Made by a program: the position numbers and the translations under genes. From positions 1-5,853 of the forward strand of contig JAAKFB010000118.1 in NCBI GenBank assembly GCA_011065235.1: 5,853 nucleotides of DNA. Reading direction: 5' to 3'. The stretch's first letter is position 1; each line of letters starts with the position of its first letter. The notes beneath the pieces were generated by a model. It was not told where the DNA came from. It made no database searches and saw only the letters and a list, made by a program, of their open reading frames with translations. This DNA comes from Chlamydiota bacterium. Lineage in GTDB: Bacteria > Chlamydiota > Chlamydiia > Chlamydiales > Rhabdochlamydiaceae. Below are positions 3,386-5,853 of the stretch, in pieces.

Positions 3386-5071
3386 TCATTTTAAATTAGA
3401 AATTAGTTTACATGCTCCTATTTTCGTTAGATTATGAGTAATTTTGACTCCACGTCGTTTCAAAAAGTAGCGCTGTTTGTCTGTAGCTGGATCATTGAGC
3501 TTCTTATCAAGAAGTTGAGCTGCATCTCCTTTTGTGATGCCGTGACTAAATTGGATCCCCATCTTAGACAGAGAGTCTAGTTGCTTCTGAGAGGCTGGCA
3601 AGGATCTCCACGAAGCATCTTTACGAGCCCATGCACTTTTAGTCGTCTGTCTACGAGACCAGTCTTCAGCTACACCAAGTGCATAATCAAGAGGCAGCGG
3701 TCTATTAGAAAGTTGTGTAATATCACCATCGCTTTGTGCAACTACAAGAAAACCACCATTTATTTGGCGTACCCAAATGTCTCGCTTCATCCCAAGGTTC
3801 AAATGCCAGCTATCGCCAACTGGCGCCCATGCAAAATAAGACATTTCAAAGAACTCAATGTCTTCAACTCGATCTTGGCAAACCTGTAGCTCATTCTGGT
3901 TTCTAGAATCACTTATCTCGTGCTTGGGAGACTCTACACCTTCTGCAATGCCGATATCGCATTCTGCAGCAAATAAAGGGGTAATAGCTCCATCTAGCGT
4001 ATTTTTGTATGTGCAGAGGTCATTTCTAGTCGCATTATCACAAAAATCAAGAACCAAACAGTCCTTTTTTGTCGGGAAAGTGCGAGTGCCTCTTCCGATC
4101 ATTTGAGTGAATAACGATGCAGACTTTGTAGGCCTGCTCATGATTACACAATCGATCGCTCTTTCATCAAATCCCTCAGTTAGTAGAAGGCAATTAGTGA
4201 GAATCTGATATTTACCATCTTTGAAATCTTGCAGGGACTGTGCTCGTTCTTCCTTATCCATATCGCCATATACTGCTTTGGCTGCGATTCCATGCTCGTT
4301 GAAAGTCTCGGCTAGATCTTTGGCATGTTGCACGTCTACACAGAAAGCGAGGGTCTTTTTACGGTCTTCTGCATACGCTGTGTAATTGTCGATTATCAAT
4401 TGATTGCGGCCACGAGTGTTTACTGCTCTCGCTAGCTCAGAAGTAATGAAATCACCTGCACGCACTCCAATACCACCAAGATCGACCTTGGTATGCACTT
4501 GCTTACCAACAAGGGGGGATAAATACCTTCCTCGGATCATTGTGCTGATGGATCTTTCGAACACAATTTCTTGGAATATAGATCCAAGTCCTATGCCATC
4601 GCCTCTTTTTGGGGTAGCAGTGACCCCGACCAGTAGTTTAGATGAATTGTCATCAAAGAAGCCAAGCTCCCTCACTAGCCGCTTATATGAAGCCGCAGCA
4701 GCGTGATGAGCCTCATCAATGATTAAAAGGTCAAACCCCTTCTGCTTGAGCTCCCCTAATCGCTTCATCCGAGAAGCTGTCTGGACAGACGCGATGACGA
4801 CTTGTGAGTCCATTTCGTTGGCCCCGGCTTTCACGATCCCCACATCTGCCTCTGGCCACACAATCTCTAGCTTTTCCTTGGCCTGATTGATGAGTTCCTC
4901 AGTATGGGCAATGATAAGAGTCTTGGTATTGAGCAATTTTGCCAGTAGAGCGAATATGATCGTTTTACCTACCCCTGTTGGCAATGAAACGAGCTGACGC
5001 GTGATTCCATTTGCCCAGCAATCATTGATTGCTTCCAAGGCTTCTAGCTGATATTCCCTCGGCGTTAGCAT
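3386..5071 (-). CDS. SF2 DEAD/DEAH-box helicase with duplicated C-terminal module
   Basis: The product has 561 residues from the chosen start. It is an ATP-dependent SF2 helicase/translocase of the ResIII/SSL2-like type. MLTPREYQLEAL forms the Q-like N-terminal motif. Walker A is LPTGVGKT (30-37), motif II DEAH (119-122), motif III TAT (151-153), and motif VI QMIGRGTR (323-330), with LLLTEGFDE before it as motif V. Residues about 380-480 have no family I recognise. The end contains two tandem copies (491-525 and 527-561) of a PA[ST]xKQxxxLxxxG-x-[IL]TKxxAxxL[IL] module. The ATG at 5071 is preferred because AAAGAGG lies 8 nt upstream and the conserved domain starts there. The frame is open back to a GTG at 5182, directly after the primase stop (37 more residues), with another ATG at 5140. 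It follows the primase-helicase and probably serves element DNA replication or repair. Confidence 0.88.
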   Translation of the reverse strand: MLTPREYQLEALEAINDCWANGITRQLVSLPTGVGKTIIFALLAKLLNTKTLIIAHTEELINQAKEKLEIVWPEADVGIVKAGANEMDSQVVIASVQTASRMKRLGELKQKGFDLLIIDEAHHAAAASYKRLVRELGFFDDNSSKLLVGVTATPKRGDGIGLGSIFQEIVFERSISTMIRGRYLSPLVGKQVHTKVDLGGIGVRAGDFITSELARAVNTRGRNQLIIDNYTAYAEDRKKTLAFCVDVQHAKDLAETFNEHGIAAKAVYGDMDKEERAQSLQDFKDGKYQILTNCLLLTEGFDERAIDCVIMSRPTKSASLFTQMIGRGTRTFPTKKDCLVLDFCDNATRNDLCTYKNTLDGAITPLFAAECDIGIAEGVESPKHEISDSRNQNELQVCQDRVEDIEFFEMSYFAWAPVGDSWHLNLGMKRDIWVRQINGGFLVVAQSDGDITQLSNRPLPLDYALGVAEDWSRRQTTKSAWARKDASWRSLPASQKQLDSLSKMGIQFSHGITKGDAAQLLDKKLNDPATDKQRYFLKRRGVKITHNLTKIGACKLISNLK

Positions 5072-5079
5072 TTCGAGGA

Positions 5080-5086
5080 CCTCTTT
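5080..5086 (-). promoter_or_regulatory. Shine-Dalgarno deciding the helicase start
   Basis: AAAGAGG lies 8 nt before the ATG at 5071. The upstream candidate starts (ATG 5140, GTG 5182) have no comparable site, although the GTG could be read by coupling to the adjacent primase stop. Confidence 0.5.
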
Positions 5087-5182
5087 TGTGGAATGAGTGG
5101 AGCAAGATCTATAACTCTTTTCTTTCAATTTATTTTTCATATAGAATTCGCTCTGCTTAAAGATGCGTGAAAGTAGCTCCAC

Positions 5183-5853
5183 TTATTCCACAATCTGGAC
5201 TCCAACCCAAAAATTTCCGGAGCTTCTTGATCTCTTTTGGAATTTCGATCTCAATTGGCGAGTTATTTCTCTCGGAGTGGGAATATGTAGCCCTTCATTC
5301 TTACAGTATGATCTGATCTGGTCCTGCATAAGCTGACAAGGGGTTTTCTTATCTTCATCAATAGAGCACTTTTCATTTAAAAACCGTTCAACTCCATCAT
5401 TTTCTTTCCTGTATAGGGAGCTGGATCTCAATACTTTTTCTGGAGTTTGCAAGCCATATTTCGAGTAATTCACTGCTCCCTGAATAAGCCAATTCAAGAT
5501 CCCGGGATCTTCCCTTTTGAGTTTGTCTTCTAAGAAGCGGTCAATTCTTGCCTCGTTTTTTCCAGAGGGGCTTTCTACAAAATGTGCCTCGAAAGGAATA
5601 ATTAAAACGCGTTCCCAAAATGCAGAGTCGTCAGGAGGAGCTTTGGGAAGAAAATTTGTTTGCAGCACTAAAGTATGGGTGGGTGAGAAATTCACTACTT
5701 CTTTCGAATATAAGTGCCTTGCGGAAATGGGATCACCACCAGATAAATTCTTGATAAAACTTGCATCAACTGCACTATCCTTATTGATCTCTGAAAAGAT
5801 TGCGAGTCGTGTTCCTTTAAGATGCATTAAGTCTTCTCTGGGAGAACCAGAAG
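5183..5853 (-). CDS. P4/D5-type phage or plasmid primase-helicase, C-terminal part (5' end beyond window)
   Basis: The frame is open to the right edge (SGSPREDL precedes the first Met at 5827), so the visible 222 residues are the C-terminal part of a larger protein; family members are typically 500-900 residues. It matches the superfamily 3 AAA+ helicase half: GTRLAIFSE as Walker B-like strand with the acidic residue, then LSGGDPISARHLY, then the sensor/motif C strand LVLQTNFLPK, then an Arg-finger region WERVLIIPF. The rest (GILNWLIQGAVNY, LYRKENDGVERFL, then a basic C-terminus) resembles the helical and winged-helix tail of these proteins. Walker A and any primase domain lie outside the window. 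It unwinds and may prime at the element's replication origin. It ends in TAA, immediately followed by an in-frame candidate GTG of the helicase. Confidence 0.9.
   Translation of the reverse strand, partial: SGSPREDLMHLKGTRLAIFSEINKDSAVDASFIKNLSGGDPISARHLYSKEVVNFSPTHTLVLQTNFLPKAPPDDSAFWERVLIIPFEAHFVESPSGKNEARIDRFLEDKLKREDPGILNWLIQGAVNYSKYGLQTPEKVLRSSSLYRKENDGVERFLNEKCSIDEDKKTPCQLMQDQIRSYCKNEGLHIPTPREITRQLRSKFQKRSRSSGNFWVGVQIVE

Noticed and set aside
2956..4706. Several plus-strand frames of 68-102 codons (2956-3162, 3038-3280, 3581-3889, 3858-4106, 4404-4706)
   Set aside because: All are antisense to the well-supported minus-strand cluster and none shows a motif or ribosome binding site.
1..5853. 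CRISPR array, transposon inverted repeats, or toxin-antitoxin pair
   Set aside because: The only regular tandem repeat is the in-frame 51-bp coding repeat, which has no spacers; no transposase and no toxin or antitoxin fold was recognised.

Overview
The window looks like the edge of an integrated mobile element in an AT-rich, probably host-associated bacterium. Three things suggest this: an F-box-like protein start at the left edge (a eukaryotic domain found in environmental Chlamydiae and Legionella), a displaced 3' half of a tRNA-Leu(UAA) gene, and a minus-strand phage/plasmid replication cluster. An environmental chlamydia (Parachlamydia- or Simkania-like) is my best guess and Legionella-like bacteria the alternative. 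Neither can be proved from this sequence.

Layout. Positions 1-170 (minus) hold the first 56 codons of an F-box-like protein that runs off the window, with an extended -10 promoter upstream. Positions 171-870 contain no convincing gene. They hold a perfect palindrome (309-328), a GC-rich block of nested inverted repeats (about 400-560), the tRNA-Leu 3' fragment (526-579, minus) and a pair of 8-bp direct repeats. The tRNA fragment lacks a recognisable 5' half on its right side. If it is an attachment site, the element lies to the right and the F-box gene is on the chromosomal side.

Positions 871-2596 (plus) form a tight four-gene cluster: a secreted coiled-coil protein; a small exported protein made of six 17-residue repeats, each with an Asp-box-like T-x-D-x-G-x-S-[WY] motif; a lipoprotein with YDxG repeats; and a membrane-anchored coiled-coil protein with a cysteine-rich, probably zinc-binding, domain. 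Gene spacings of 40 nt, a 4-nt overlap and 1 nt suggest one transcript. I infer a cell-envelope cargo system of unknown function.

Positions 2639-5853 (minus) form a second compact cluster, converging on the first: the C-terminal part of a P4/D5-type primase-helicase, an SF2 DEAH-box helicase with a duplicated C-terminal module, a conserved mobile-element protein, and a small HGGxSxG protein whose gene overlaps the previous one by 142 nt in another frame. The primase-helicase and helicase would act in element DNA replication or repair. The last two are conserved companions of unknown role. No integrase gene is visible; it would have to lie to the right of the window.
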